64,000 nt of DNA, taken from Siniperca chuatsi. Lineage: Eukaryota; Chordata; Actinopteri; Centrarchiformes; Sinipercidae. The translations under genes and the position numbers were made by a program. The stretch lies in contig NC_058063.1 in assembly GCF_020085105.1 (NCBI RefSeq), forward strand, positions 19,336,262-19,400,261. The letters are read 5' to 3'. Below, one piece after another: positions 20,833 through 34,246 of this stretch; the first letter of the stretch is position 1; each line of letters starts with the position of its first letter. The notes beneath the pieces were generated by a model, which saw only the letters and a program-made list of their open reading frames with translations, had not been told where the DNA came from and made no database searches.

Positions 20833-23800
20833 GAACTAGATGAATCTTATAAAATGCATGCCAATGTAATCGAATAGTCATCATCAGCTTAAGTATCTAT
20901 ATCTGCACATTGCTAATCTGTGAATTCCTATGCGTCTACATATATTAGAAATAACGTAAGTTACATATAGCATCTGACTAAGACTATACGACAATCAATA
21001 CAGGTAAGCAGACTCTAGATGCCAATTGTCATGAAATGCAGCAATTCCTGAACTGCTTAAGAGTCTATTCAGTTCGTTACAAACTGACGATGTAGATTCG
21101 AATAGCTGCACACTGACGTAATACCTTGAAAACTACTGCTTAGCTAATGATATTACATTTGTGCTCAATGTTATTTAAATTATTCATTAGCAATGTTTTA
21201 CATATCAGTATGACTTGATCAGTGTACAATTCATGTCATGCATTCGTTCAAGTAGCATGAGTACTGTATTGCAGAAACGAAATGTATGGTACATTTGGAT
21301 GACATTATGTCTATTTTGAATTTGCGTATGTAACTGTACTTACTGTCATGTACATTTATCATAATAGCTTTATACAGTATCAATGTAAGTGATTGTATAT
21401 AGCCGTTGCTCACTTGATAATATGACTCATGATAAGAAAGTGTATATTTCTGATCTATGACATCCATGTTATATCAGTCAATAAACATTATCATAGTATG
21501 CTCAATCTTAAAGTACTAGTGCATTGTCAGTCGCATTCTGTTAAAAAGTGATTAGTAAATGATCTGGTTCTGTTAACATGCAATTAGTATGTAAATACAT
21601 AACTTAATGATTTCATATTAATGTATTATCTTGCATAATCTATTACATTTAAAAGATTACTCTGAATAATACTGTAAGTGAATTCTATACTGAACTAATT
21701 AGCTAATGTAAATCTGATTCAAACTTGACTTAGTTCAATTCAAATTTGAGAAAGATCCTGGACTCAATACTGATCATAGTATACATATGTAGTACATTTA
21801 TTATGTACGATGACATATTGTCATCCTATTAGAATAGCAATGTATCATTAGAGACTATGTTTATCCTAACAGTTATCTATTTATAAGTAAATATGATACT
21901 GTTATTGAGCTCTTGCCTACATTTGTTCAGACTATTTAAAATTGGCATAACTGTATTTGATCGTTGACTGACTTAATCTTGAAGTTAATTAGACATCTCA
22001 TGATAACTTTTTGTTACCGATGTCTCTCTATGTGTTGTCAATTTGCTATTATTTTGTCAGAGACCTAATGTAAGTATTGCTTATAGCTTATAGTTATGTA
22101 TTTAACTGTTAGCAAGTAACTATTTCTGTAATGTAAATTGAATGATTACTCATTTTTGTAACATGTCTATAGTTAACATAGTAAGTCTTATTTTGTTGAC
22201 ATCATGAATCGTAATGTTACAGTACATACTTCATTTGATTTTATGCTAATGTATGTACGACCATCCATTTGTATGCTCAGATTGAAAGTACTAGTATTGA
22301 CACACTGTTTTCCATCTGTATTTCAATTCAAAGACATGTTATAATTATACTCTGAAAGTCTAAATGCATATCACATAGACTATGTTAGCCATATGTAAAT
22401 TGCCAACTATCTTTCATAAAAATATATATCGTTCAACTCAGCTTTCCGTCATTTTGTATCCACTGATAACAAATCGATTAGCTATGTCTGCATTGTAATT
22501 CTGCATAATTTACGAATTCAGAATATGTAACCTAGTTGCAATGTACATCCTTGATACAATATAGTCCTGTGAACAAGTTAATTGGTTACATTATGATTCT
22601 AATCATTTGTGTCGACTCAGTTACTGCTATCATTCAAGTTCATATGCCAGAGGACCTTAGCAATCAGTCTGTATTGAAATTAATTCTGGTTCATTGTAGA
22701 ATTGATCTATCTTCAAGTCTCTTATTCATGTTATACAGTATGATCATTCTGATTACTTACACTATATGTACCTTTGAAATTAACATCAGTTCTATAAGTC
22801 TATTTACTGTTCTTATTCTGTATTCATTAATATTCAGTCATGAATAATCTGTTCTTTACTTTAGCATTTACCAGTACTTAGGACTTCATGTTACTTAACC
22901 GGTTTTACAGCATTTATAGTGCCTGATGATTCTATGTCTTGTATCAGGTCATGTCTCCTATGTTTGTTAAACTGTACATTTGATTTATATCATTTATATG
23001 GTCTGCTTTCTGTGTACGCTGCTTAATAGACATGATATTTCACTTAGTGTTTATACTATTTTAATTAAATTATCATTTGAATGAATGTAATAATTAAGTC
23101 ATCGTGTTATTATAGATTATGTTAAGTATTAATTAGTATTTGTTAAATTTAGATGATAGTTAGTATATTACTACTGTGAATAGTTATATAGTAGATAAAT
23201 TACATGTCATGATCATGTTAATACTTTTCATGTATCATGCATTGAAACATTGATATATCAAGTACTTCCAAGACTATAATGCTAAAGTTAAGTCATTTAT
23301 CAAAGATTACATTAGACTTAGTACTATAAATAATTTCACATATACATTTAATTACAAGTATTCAGTAAATAATTAAAATTTATGTGATTTATAACATTTA
23401 ACTTAAGATCAGATTAAATGTCTAAGAATGTGTCTTTGAGTAAAATACATCAGTCAGATTAACCTGATTAGCATACTGATGCATTAACTTGATAACATGC
23501 ACTTTAATCATATCAATTATAAGTATTACAGATTAGCATTTTTATAGTCTGTTTATGAATCTATTTATGACATCTTTTTACATTCTAGTCAGTACTATCA
23601 TTTGATCATACTAATTGAAGACATTATATAATATTCATCAAAGAAGTTCTAGGTAAAAGTTAGTAAATAACATGCAAAATGTCATCAACGCATATCAGAG
23701 ATGTCAGTTCATGATGCTGTAAGTACAACTATTTAATTGCAGTAAAATTATCTGATTACTTATTGTCATTAATATGTGGTATTGAATCTACATTTATAGT

Positions 23801-24832
23801 GCCAATAAAATTAGTTCCATATGATAGTAGGTTAGCATAAATTACTTATACTATCTACGCATGCTGAGACATAAGCACTCATAGCTATCATAACTACAGA
23901 CTATAATTCTGTATCACAAGTACAATGTTTAGTACTCTCAATAGTTTTAGTTCACTTGTACATCTTGTGCCAATTATACATATACTTACTTATCGTAAAT
24001 GCATTTGAATACTGCAGTTACGTTTTGTCACGTAATAAACGCTACTCTAACATTTCTTGTATCTTGTAATGTCAGAAATATTAGTTACTATTATACTATT
24101 AATTATAATTAAATCAATCAATATATCTTTATTAAACATTCAATTAATATCAGTTAGTATATAGACAGCACAGATTATATTAATTATAAGCATAAAATCT
24201 TAACTAGTAATTCATTATCATAACATTGTATTCATTATTATCTTAATAGGTTCATAATATTAATAGTTCCATGATTATGTTATATAAGTCTAGAATCAAT
24301 AAAAGCTAACATAAAATACATCAATTACATCAAACTTATATTATTCATACTATTCCGTTATCCATTATGCTTATTCTAGTCTTAATACTTGTATGACAAT
24401 TTTGTATAGTTTCACAATATGCTTCAGTGATAAGTTTCAAACTAAATATGCAAATGGATGACTAATTCATTATGCCAATTACTGTCAATAATGCAATTTT
24501 AATATTTAATTCAAGTTTCATTATCAGTCATTCAATGACAATACATCATAATGAAAATGTAATGACATGAACTATCTTGAAGTTAAAGAACCCAGACAAT
24601 AGCAAGCTAATATCTGATGCTTGATACTATTGAGATAGGCTTAATCTAACAATCACGCAGATTTAGGACTCTCTCCATCAGATGCAGCTTTACACTGTCC
24701 TCATGTCTTTGAACAAACGTGAATGCACATGTCATTATATGTTTCAACTATGACATCCTGCATAAGTACACAACTGAATTGAGCATAAGTCAAATGTGAA
24801 CACAAGTACATGTGAAAAATTCATGTAATTAA
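20833..24832. other. Anomalous AT-rich block of about 4,000 bp, no gene
   Basis: Unit sequence stops at 'gatcagga(tta)' near 20832 and resumes at 'tgttcctttatggg' near 24833, but about 290 bp earlier in the unit, so the block has redundant flanks. Inside, GC is low (roughly 25-40 percent by line). I found no GGG, one CCC, no homopolymer of six or more and no microsatellite, quite unlike all neighbouring DNA. Stop codons are dense and the longest open frame (22536-22847) has no recognisable domain. An assembly gap fill or a very noisy read is the simplest reading; a real insertion is possible. Confidence 0.8.
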
Positions 24833-25110
24833 TGTTCCTTTATGGGTTAAGGAAATGTTCCTCCTTCTTAAGCTAAATAAACAAACAATGGCAACCCCCC
24901 TTGCATTAGATGGAAAATGCAAGTGGTCTAGATGTGAAAATGAAATTGCCCTTTTTTTTTGTCATTTTCAGAAATAGTAAAAAGGTTTCACAAATCTGAA
25001 ACTGTGTTTTATAGAATCTTTAGCCTCTCTGGGATAATCTAGTCCAGATTTGACAAGTCTAGATATAGTGGTTTTTAGGGATGCCCAGATTGGGAGATCA
25101 GGATTAATGC

Positions 25111-25922
25111 TTTTTAGTTGCCAGTCACGAAAACCGATGGAGGACATTGCATTTGTTTACTACCCCTCCAATATGGCGACTGTGCAGACGCATATAGCAG
25201 CAACATTCTCTCCACAGGCTACCTCCCAGTCAAGATGGCGGTGAAGCTAACGAAAAACTGAGGCGTATTCATCTAGTATGGTGTCTAACTTTAGTGGCTC
25301 AAAACATATCGGGTATTGAATTAATCTGCAGGCGCTCTGGTTCAAGATGAGACCAAACCTTTCCATGGATGTCGGTTTTTGAGGCAAAATGTGGCCTGCA
25401 ACAGACTAGGTAAGCCTCGTTTTGCCTGAATCTGCCTGCCTTTAATTGTGATTTTGAACAATGCTAGTTTTTTAGCTTTTTCCTGCCTTAACATAACCTG
25501 TTTAACCTTTTGGTGTCCTGTGTTATGCTTGCTGACAAAGTAAACTCTGTTTTAAGTTTCTGTGTATATGCTTTTTGATATGCCCCTATATGAAAACATT
25601 TTTTTCTAACTAATGCAGAAAGAAACACTTATGGTACTATAGCTATGTAAAATTAAACATTACAAAATTAATCAAACAGTTCAGTACAGGATGAGAAAGA
25701 CAAGGCAGCTGTCAGTCACTTGTTATTTCACATGAGGGACAAGCTCCCTAGTCATCACTGTCTAATATCTCATTTGAAGTGTCAGTAATTAATTTAATAC
25801 TAATTTCTAATGTTTTTATTGTTTAATTTATCAAAATATATAAATATCTCAAATATCTCCAAGGGTGTTCCAAGTAAGCCCACTTCATGATTTGTTGATA
25901 AATATATACAGTCTATATATAT
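25111..25922. other. Unit sequence, non-coding
   Basis: No exon supported. The same sequence recurs in copies 2 and 3 of the 6.5-kb unit (31950-32745 and 38490-39290) with few differences. Confidence 0.5.
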
Positions 25923-26196
25923 AAAAAAAAAAACTTTGTCCTTCACCCTCCGCGGGTGGTCTCATCCTTCGAGCTCGGGTCCTCTACCAGAGGCCTGGGA
26001 GCTTGAGGGTTCTGCGCAGTATCTTCGCTGTTCCCAGTACTGCACTCTTCTGGACCGAGATATCTGGTGTTCTTCCAGGGATCTGCTGTAGCCACTCCTC
26101 CAGTTTGGGGGTCACTGCCCCGAGTGCTCCGATGACCACGGGCACCACTGTCGCCTTCACCTTCCAATATCGCATATCGCATCGAAATGGGCGAGA

Positions 26197-26197
<1 letters not shown>
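25923..26197 (-). mobile_element. LINE 3'-end fragment inserted in unit copy 1 only
   Basis: The minus strand encodes ALGAVTPKLEEWLQQIPGRT and then SVQKSAVLGTAKILRRTLKL before a stop. This C-terminal block is common in fish non-LTR retrotransposons. The fragment ends in an A11 run on the plus strand and sits inside the TA/CA microsatellite. The equivalent positions in copies 2 and 3 (about 32750 and 39295) are uninterrupted, so it arrived after the duplication or was lost there. Confidence 0.65.
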
Positions 26198-26247
<50 letters not shown>

Positions 26248-26248
26248 T
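26198..26248. repeat. Compound (TA)n(CA)n microsatellite
   Basis: Equivalent shorter tracts are present at 32745-32778 and 39292-39322 in the other units. Confidence 0.9.
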
Positions 26249-27463
26249 ATAAATCTTAACAATACAAACTTGTTTTATTCAAATCTTTAATATCTTAGCT
26301 CTCGATAGCTATTTTCCTTTTGTGTTCACTCCTATTCTATGGTCTGTAAATTGCATTTGAAATAGGCGTGACCAGATTTTTTGCTGTGTTGTCAACGCAG
26401 AAAAAGCTAAACGTACAACATGTCTTCTTTGTAATGTAGCCAAAAAAATATTTACGAACAAAATCAAAACTATAGTGGAAATTACTCTCCAATACTTCTA
26501 TTTTTCAGTATGTGTTGTCATTTTGTTCAGTTTCAGTTTATTTACAAAAAAGTTAAAATACAAGTACAGTCATATAAGACATAATGGACATGTGTGAAAT
26601 GGGACACCCTGATAAGCTATCTGAAGCTTGAGAATAGGGGCCCAGACAATAGGCAGATAGTATTTAAAATATATGTTTAGACACAATTTCAAAGGGCCTG
26701 GAATCCCACACACCAATCACAGCAGATTCTGAGCGTACACCTCTTGATCCTCCCCAGTTGCTATTGGCTATCACAGGGTGGCCTTTTCCCCTCCTCTTGT
26801 TATGTTCTACTTGAGAGCAACAACACTTGGCAAACTGCAAAGCATTTGTCTTCAGTAAGATTTTAGACATAGCCACAGCGCTGGCAGTTTTTTTTTCATC
26901 TGCATCTGCACAAGACTTTGGACATCCCTGCTCTGAGGAGAGCTGCACGGTCATTAATATGCTGAATCACACAGGTTTCTGATTAAAAATCTCATGCACA
27001 TGAATAAAAGTGATATTATTATGTATTTACTATGAATTTCCACCACAGTTTACAGACACATTGTCTAGATGTGATAGAGTGCATTTATTATACTGTTTAT
27101 TTGAGCTGTACATTTACAAGCTAACCAAAGACCCGAACAAACTGAAAGCTTTAGATCCTAGATGTGTTTTGCCAAAGGTCAGAATATGTTCATTTCTTGC
27201 GGTTTCATTTTAATCAAAGAAACAATGAATTCATGATCAGAAAGCAACACATGAACATTGGTCACTTTGCTGTGTAGAGCCCGGGAAGTTTCCCGATAAG
27301 CGCTTCTAATCACGGGGGAGAGAGACGGTCAAAGCTTCCATCCCAGGAGCTTTGTCTGTCTGTCCGGACGCTCCTGTCAAACGGGAGTGTGGCAGCTCAA
27401 GCAGGCGGGTGTGTTGTGTAGCTACAGCAGAAATGAGCACATGATCTGAAACATTTTGGCCCA
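26249..27463. other. Unit sequence, non-coding
   Basis: No gene supported. The 96-codon antisense frame at 26664-26954 is kept in copy 2 (33215-33505) only because the copies are nearly identical; it is broken in copy 3 and has no recognised domain. Confidence 0.45.
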
Positions 27464-27464
27464 A

Positions 27465-27521
<57 letters not shown>

Positions 27522-27524
27522 ACA
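27464..27524. repeat. (CA)n microsatellite, unit copy 1
   Basis: Long CA tract, matching 34005-34066 in copy 2. Confidence 0.95.
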
Positions 27525-27705
27525 AACTGCATCTGTGTCTCCCTCTGCACAGACACACATAGCTACACACACCCACAAAACATAAACCCCCCCACATACG
27601 AGAGTGTATGTTCGTCCTCTTTCACCACTGCTACTTGTCTTGCCCTCCCCCATTATCTTAATATATTTAAAACTTGTGTTTTATTTCTGTTTTCCGATGC
27701 ATACG

Positions 27706-28072
27706 AAGCAATTCTTATGCATACAGGCAAAGATGGAAGTTTGACAAAAGCAGTGGACGATATAAACAAGTTGGGAGACGAAATCGCAAGGATCCACCAG
27801 GAGCAGCAGGAACGTCATCTTGGTGGGATTGGTTGTTGTCATGGAAAGCAGCAATCCTGGGAATTGTGCTGCTGTTAATGATGTTTGCTATGTGTTGTGT
27901 GATCCCTATGATCCAGTCAACGGTCAGACGAATGGTAGCCAACATAGCAGTACAGCATGTAGCTTTGCATTGTGAACCACGGACTGCAAACAATGAGACT
28001 AATGAAAATGACATAGACCGAGACATATGCAAGGCCGAAGACAACGAGGTTGCATTGCAAATCCTTACTTAA
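27706..28072 (+). pseudogene. Endogenous retrovirus env (transmembrane subunit) C-terminal remnant, copy 1
   Basis: A short helical stretch (from about 27710) leads to a Trp-rich pre-membrane segment, a long hydrophobic anchor with a CC pair, and a cytoplasmic tail of about 50 residues to the TAA at 28072. This order is typical of the end of a retroviral Env transmembrane subunit. No gag, pol or surface-subunit sequence is present, and the upstream flank is a microsatellite. One base is missing relative to copy 2 near 27800, so the helical part and the anchor lie in different frames. It is a relic; the assignment rests on architecture, not a search. Confidence 0.5.
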
Positions 28073-28689
28073 GCGGACTGACCATGGAGATAGAACTAGA
28101 CAAAGATAAATACTGGACTGATGACCCATAGAGCGTGACTAACCTACCAGAAGAAGTCTTATTAAATGACGAATGCAGAAAATGGGAAAAGGATGACAGT
28201 TTAGCATTACCAATAGTGAACATATATGTAGGCAAACCCTGGAAGGTACTGTTGAAAACTTGTTGTCTTTCCTTAATATTAATCAATTAAACATGCCCAA
28301 CTTTACTTAATGTTAGGTATTAGCCTATTAGGATGTGTTATGATAGCCTCATTCTGTCCTCACTACACTTGTAGCCTCAATGGTGTGTTTAGACTCTTTG
28401 AATTGTTAATGAAACAGGAAGGTGAATATGCATCCACACAACAATTCATTTATAATGGAAATGTAGGTAAAATGCTGAATCCCACATGTGTGTGTCTGTT
28501 GCCCTTCCTCCTCCCATCCGTCTCAGAGGAGAGACAAAAGACATTCCTGTGGTTCAAAGATTGCTGAAATATATGGACATTAACTTGTGTTGATTTTATA
28601 TTACTATTTCATATGTATAGGGACATATGAATGTATACCGTCATAATAACAGATATTGTAACATATATTACCATGTATGACATTTAATA

Positions 28690-29245
28690 AACAGTGTGTG
28701 ACTTCAACCGCCCGCAGAGGAACCGAAGGCGCACAGAACATGTTGGAAAATGCAGATATCCAACAACTTTGAAAGAAAGAAGCCTGCTAAAGGGCCTGAC
28801 CCATTTCTGGGGTCTAACACGACAAAAGTTAGATAAGAAAAGAAGAAGAAACCCTGGACTTTCCACAAGTTAATACCACTTGCCAAAATAACCATTCACT
28901 GACTCATCTGGTATCAAATTGGTCGTCATTTCATTTACTAATGGTTCATCGCAGTGTTCATATCATTTGTTCCTGGTTGCATTTATCCGCTCATTTGTGT
29001 GTCTAATAGTCATTAGTTGTGTTTGTGTAGTCAGTAGTTTATTGTGTGTGTAGTTAGTAGTTAATAAACTTTTCATTTATAAAACTACTTGGTTATTATG
29101 TGTTTGTATGTGAAGCATTCCGGTCCCTGTACACGAGAGACAGACTAAATTGATTATTAATTAATTTATAAATCATTATAATTGACTATCAAGATTTTTT
29201 CTTTGTAAAAGAGTGGTGCCCCCGAGGGGAATCTAACATAAGTTA
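28690..29245 (+). mobile_element. Possible LTR downstream of the env remnant, unit copy 1
   Basis: This stretch directly follows the env remnant. It has a purine run (28830-28852), a polyadenylation-like 'taataaac' near 29062, and ends near 'gagtggtgcccccgagggg', which looks like the junction of an LTR and a primer-binding site. I cannot fix its ends or find a partner LTR in the unit. It is repeated at about 35232-35790. Confidence 0.3.
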
Positions 29246-29744
29246 GATTCAGTTATTTAATGTTAACGCTCATTTCATTCTGTTAGGAGGAAGTGAGCCT
29301 AAATCTGCTCCTTCCTCTTACCAAATTAAAGGTCATTCACTATGAGAATTTTAATGCCTTTTAAGCCTCAATTCGCTGTAGACATCATGTATTTACCGTG
29401 ATATAGAAAGAGGTCATCAGGATAATTGTAGGGGTAATGTCATCTGGTCAAGTTTGACACAGCTGCAGGGCTATTCCCCCTGTTAAAAATGAACAAATCA
29501 CTGAGACAGAGTAAAGTAATAACATGTCTTTTTCCCATGAATGAATCTACATAAAGGAACAGCAAAAATAACTTGTATGGTTTAAAGACCAGAAACCTGA
29601 ATCCAATTAATTGTATGGAGACTTTTGAAAGTCTTTGACAGGAAACAACCTTTTGTTCACAGTATGTGGCGCAATTTTCAAATCTGCAGAAGAACTGCTT
29701 TTTAAGCATATTGCAACAGGTGAAACATTTTCATGTTACAGTGG

Positions 29745-30200
29745 CTCATGGGTACCAAGCATTTTGTAAACATTTGTAATGCCAACTATTTGTATGAAAA
29801 CCACACAACTGATGTGAGTCGTTCACCTCAGACTTCAGTTTCACCGGGTCACATTTCTGTCCCCCCACTGTGTGAACACCAAAAAAAAAAAGTTCTGTTA
29901 GCATTTGCTTCATTCCTGACATTTCTGTTTTGTCGCTATACATTCTCAAACAGGACAGAAATAGAATATATTATTGGTAGCAGTCTGCACAGTCACACTC
30001 CTTGTGACGGTGAAACATCCGCTGGAGTCCAGACCACTCTTCGGGTTTTCAGCACTGATGTTGTTTCCCTGTTCATCAAGAAATGTTATCTCATTCACTC
30101 CACCATCCCCAGCTGGCTCAGAAACTGCACCTAGAAAAACAAGAAATAAGATGTGACCTTTGAACTTTACATCCAACACTTCTGTCAAAATTTGTAAAAA
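29745..30200 (-). pseudogene. Butyrophilin-like gene fragment, antisense, unit copy 1
   Basis: The minus strand aligns with the gene at 7.8-13.8 kb. It has the end of intron 2 (about 30200-30131), exon 3 (30130-29975, keeping GAVSEP and EITFLDEQGNNISAE), then directly the end of intron 5 and a decayed exon 6 start (about 29945-29860), then 3' UTR (29850-29745). Exon 3 has lost about 75 bp, including the Cys of CEANCWF, and exons 4 and 5 are deleted. It cannot make a receptor. Confidence 0.8.
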
Positions 30201-30949
30201 ATAAAATAACATCAGTTCAAGTCAGTAACCATTATCCTCTGAAATATTCAAAGTTCTATATTTCTTCTATCTCCCTGTTGACATTAGGCAGTATAACTCT
30301 GTTGGGACCTTTCAATCCAAACTTAAAAGGTTCAGTTAGCTGATAATTTTTGTACCTTGTACCTGTTACCATTACCCTTCCCGTGGCTCAGTCTCAGTCT
30401 CAATGAATCTATTAAGTACTGATAGTCCATGTTTTTCCTGCCGACGAGAATACTGTACAATTTCTGGAACTCACTGCGTCTCTTTAACCCTGTTTGTTTG
30501 TGTCTCACAAGCAGAGCTCTGTGTGTGTTTCTCTCTCCTTTGTTTCTCCTCCTTGTCCTTTCTTTTCACTCAGGCTTCTCTGTGCTGGACCTGGCTGTCG
30601 GTGCCTCATTCCTGATGTTTTAGATCTGGATCTTTGTCCTCCAGGAGATTCTGCCTCTCCTCTTGTCTCTGTCTGTCCCTTGAAATTTGTCTGTTTCTTT
30701 CTCCTGCCTGTGTGAATGGTGTGCGTTGTGTGTTTGTGTAGTCTGTCTTTAAATTAGATGATTCATTCAATTATTTGTTATTATTTAATTGGTGTTGTAA
30801 TAATTTGGATATATTCTAATAACAGTTTGTGTTTTTGTTTGTGGTAGATTGAATGTTTTTTTCATCTTTGTTAAGGCTGCTTCATTTCCTGTCTACATGT
30901 GGACCCAGCATGAGGCTGATGACAGGTGTGAATTTGTGTGGGTGTGGAG

Positions 30950-31097
30950 AGAATGAGCTGTATTTTCATGGTTTCATGTTCACTTCTTATTCTTATTTTC
31001 AGGTGATTATACACTAATGAAAACATACTTATGAATATTATATTCCATTTCTGCCAATAGCTCCTCCTAAATGTTACGCACTGGACCTTTAAGTCAC
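30950..31097 (-). mobile_element. Teleost MITE-type repeat end, unit copy 1
   Basis: 'tccatttctgccaatagctcctcctaaatgttacgcactggacctttaa' (in pieces) is the end of a very common fish dispersed element. The copy-2 equivalent is at 37480-37617. Confidence 0.5.
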
Positions 31098-32745
31098 AAA
31101 AATGTATGAATTTCAAAAGCCTGTTCTCAACAAACACTAATAATACTAAGTAACATTTGCATTTTGGAACAGGAAACAGAAAACACATTCAGATCAGCAG
31201 GGTTATCTAAGACACTGAGGTGATTATCAGAATGATCAAAACACTATATACAAAAACGAACTTTAAATACTATTTACAATATGTGCAAACTGTGAAAAGT
31301 GAAGGGTAATGTTACTGTAGACAGGAAGTTAACAGACCTGCAGTTCAGAAAACGGATATAAGCAATGAATTGAGCAAGTAGAGAATTACACACACATCAC
31401 ACGCTGCCACATGTATTATATACAGTGGTGGAATGTAACGGAGTACATTTACTCAAGTACTGCACTAAAGCACAAATTCAAGGTACTTGTACTTTACTTA
31501 AGTATTTCCGTTTTATGCACTCCACTACATTTGTCTGACAGCCTTAGTTACAAGTTACTTTTCAGATTACAATGTTTCAGTCCAGTGAAAACCATTTAAA
31601 ACCAATTTTGATGATTTTGAATTTGAGTGTTTCTGATCAACTAAAGGACAAAGTGTTCCTTTATGGGTTAAGAAAATGTTCCTCTTTCTTAAGCTGAAAC
31701 AAACAATGGTAACCCCCCTTGCATTAGATCGAAAATGTGGTCTAGATGTGAAAATGAAATTGCCCTTTTTTTCATTTTCAGAAATAGTAAAAGGTTTCAC
31801 AAATCTGAAACTGTGTTTTATAGAATCTTTAGCCTCTCTGGGATAATCTAGTCCAGATTTGACAAGTCTAGATATGGTGGTTTTTAGGGATGCCCAGATC
31901 GACCCATATTTAGTAAAAATATGCCAACGGGAGATCAGGATTAATGCTTTTTAGTTGCCAGTCACGAAAACCGATGGAGGACATTACATTTGTTTACTAC
32001 CCCTCCAATATGGCGACTGTGCAGACGCATATAGCAGCAACATTCTCTCCACAGGCTACCTCCCAGTCAAGATGGCGGTGAAGCTAACGAAAACTGAGAC
32101 GTATTCATCTAGTATGGTGTCTAACTTTAGTGGCTCATAACATATCGGGTATTGAATTAATCTGCAGACGCTCCGGTTCAAGATGAGACCAAACCTTTCC
32201 ATGGATGTCGGTTTTTGAGGCAAAATGTGGCCTGCAACAGACTAGGTAAGCCTCGTTTTGCCTGAATCTGCCTGCCTTTAATTGTGATTTTGAACAATGC
32301 TAGTTTTTTAGCTTTTTCCTGCCTTAACATAACCTGTTTAACCTTTTGGTGTCCTGTGTTATGCTTGCTGACAAAGTAAACTGTTTTAAGTTTCTGTGTA
32401 TATGCTTTTGATATGCCCCTATATGAAAACATTTTTTCTAACTAATGCAGAAAGAAACACTTATGGTACTATAGCTATGTAAAATTAAACATTACAAAAT
32501 TAATCAAACAGTTCAGTACAGGATGAGAAAGACAAGGCAGCTGTCAGTCACTTGTTATTTCACATGAGGGACAAGCTCCCTAGTCATCACTGTCTAATAT
32601 CTCATTTGAAGTGTCAGTAATTAATTTAATACTAATTTCTAATGTTTTTATTGTTTAATTTATCAAAATATATAAATATCTCAAATATCTCCAAGGGTGT
32701 TCCAAGTAAGCCCACTTCATGATTTGTTGATAAATATATACAGTC

Positions 32746-32777
<32 letters not shown>

Positions 32778-34004
32778 TATAAATCTTAACAATACAAACT
32801 TGTTTTATTCAAATCTTTAATATCTTAGCTCTCTTCTGATAGCTATTTTCCTTTTGTGTTCACTCCTATTCTATGGTCTGTAAATTGCATTTGAAATAGG
32901 CGTGACCAGATTTTTATGCTGTGTTGTCACACACACAGAAAAAGCTAAACTTACAACATGTCTTCTTTTCTATGTAATGTAGCCAAAAAAGATTTTTTGC
33001 TGTGTTGTCAACAAAATCAAAACTATAGTGGAAATTATTCTCAATACTTCTATTTTTCAGTATGTGTTGTCATTTTGTTCAGTTTCAGTTTATTTACAAA
33101 AAGTTAAAATACAAGTACAGTCATATAAGACATAATGGACATGTGTGAAATGGGACACCCTGATAAGCTATCTGAAGCTTGAAAATAGGGGCCCAGACAA
33201 TAGGCAGATAGTATTTAAAATATATGTTTAGACACAATTTCAAAGGGCCTGGAATCCCACACACCAATCACAGCAGATTCTGAGCGTACACCTCTTGATC
33301 CTCCCCAGTTGCTATTGGCTATCACAGGGTGGCCTTTTCCCCTCCTCTTGTTATGTTCTACTTGAGAGCAACAACGCTTGGCAAACTGCAAAGCATTTGT
33401 CTTCAGTAAGATTTTAGACATAGCCACAGCGCTGGCAGTTTTTTTTTCATCTGCATCTGCACAAGACTTTGGACATCCCTGCTCTGAGGAGAGCTGCACG
33501 GTCATTAATATGCTGAATCACACAGGTTTCTGATTAAAAATCTCATGCACATGAATAAAAGTGATATTATTATGTATTTACTATGAATTTCCACCACAGT
33601 TTACAGACACATTGTCTAGATGTGATAGAGTGCATTTATTATACTGTTTATTTGAGCTGTACATTTACAAGCTAACCAAAGACCCGACAAACTGAAAGCT
33701 TTAGATCCTAGATGTGTTTTGCCGAAGGTCAGAATATGCTCATTTCTTGCGGTTTCATTTTAATCAAAGAAACAATGAATTCATGATCAGAAAGCAACAC
33801 ATGAACATTGGTCACTTTGCTGTGTAGAGCCCGGGAAGTTTCCCGATAAGCGCTTCTAATCACGGGGGAGAGAGAGACGGTCAAAGCTTCGTCTGTCTGT
33901 CCGGACGCTCCTGTCAAACGGGAGTGTGGGAGTAACAGCTCAAGCAGACGGGTGTGTTGTGTAGCTACAGCAGAAATGAGCACATGATCTGAAACATTTT
34001 GGCC

Positions 34005-34007
34005 CAA

Positions 34008-34066
<59 letters not shown>
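34005..34066. repeat. (CA)n microsatellite, unit copy 2
   Basis: Counterpart of 27464-27524. Confidence 0.95.
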
Positions 34067-34069
<3 letters not shown>

Positions 34070-34246
34070 GCATCTGTGTCTCCCTCTGCACAGACACACA
34101 TAGCTACACACACCCACAAAACATAAACCCCCCCACATACGAGAGTGTATGTTCGTCCTCTTTCACCACTGCTACTTGTCTTGCCCTCCCCCATTATCTT
34201 AATATATTTAAAACTTGTGTTTTATTTCTGTTTTCCGATGCATACG

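Larger units (their letters stand above)
20008..31118. repeat. 6.5-kb tandem unit, copy 1 (interrupted)
   Basis: From 'agcctgttctcaacaaacac' at 20008 this is the first copy of a unit repeated at 31119 and 37644. It is stretched to 11.1 kb by the AT-rich block at 20833-24832, a repeat of about 290 bp of unit sequence on both sides of that block, and a LINE scrap at 25923-26197. Without these it is about 6.5 kb, matching copy 2. Confidence 0.88.

Noticed and set aside
22536-22847. Longest open frame (103 codons) in the AT-rich block
   Set aside because: The product is hydrophobic with no recognisable motif, and the host block is suspected to be a gap fill.
26664-26954. 96-codon antisense frame kept in two array copies
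   Set aside because: Conserved only through recent duplication; broken in copy 3 and without recognised domain.
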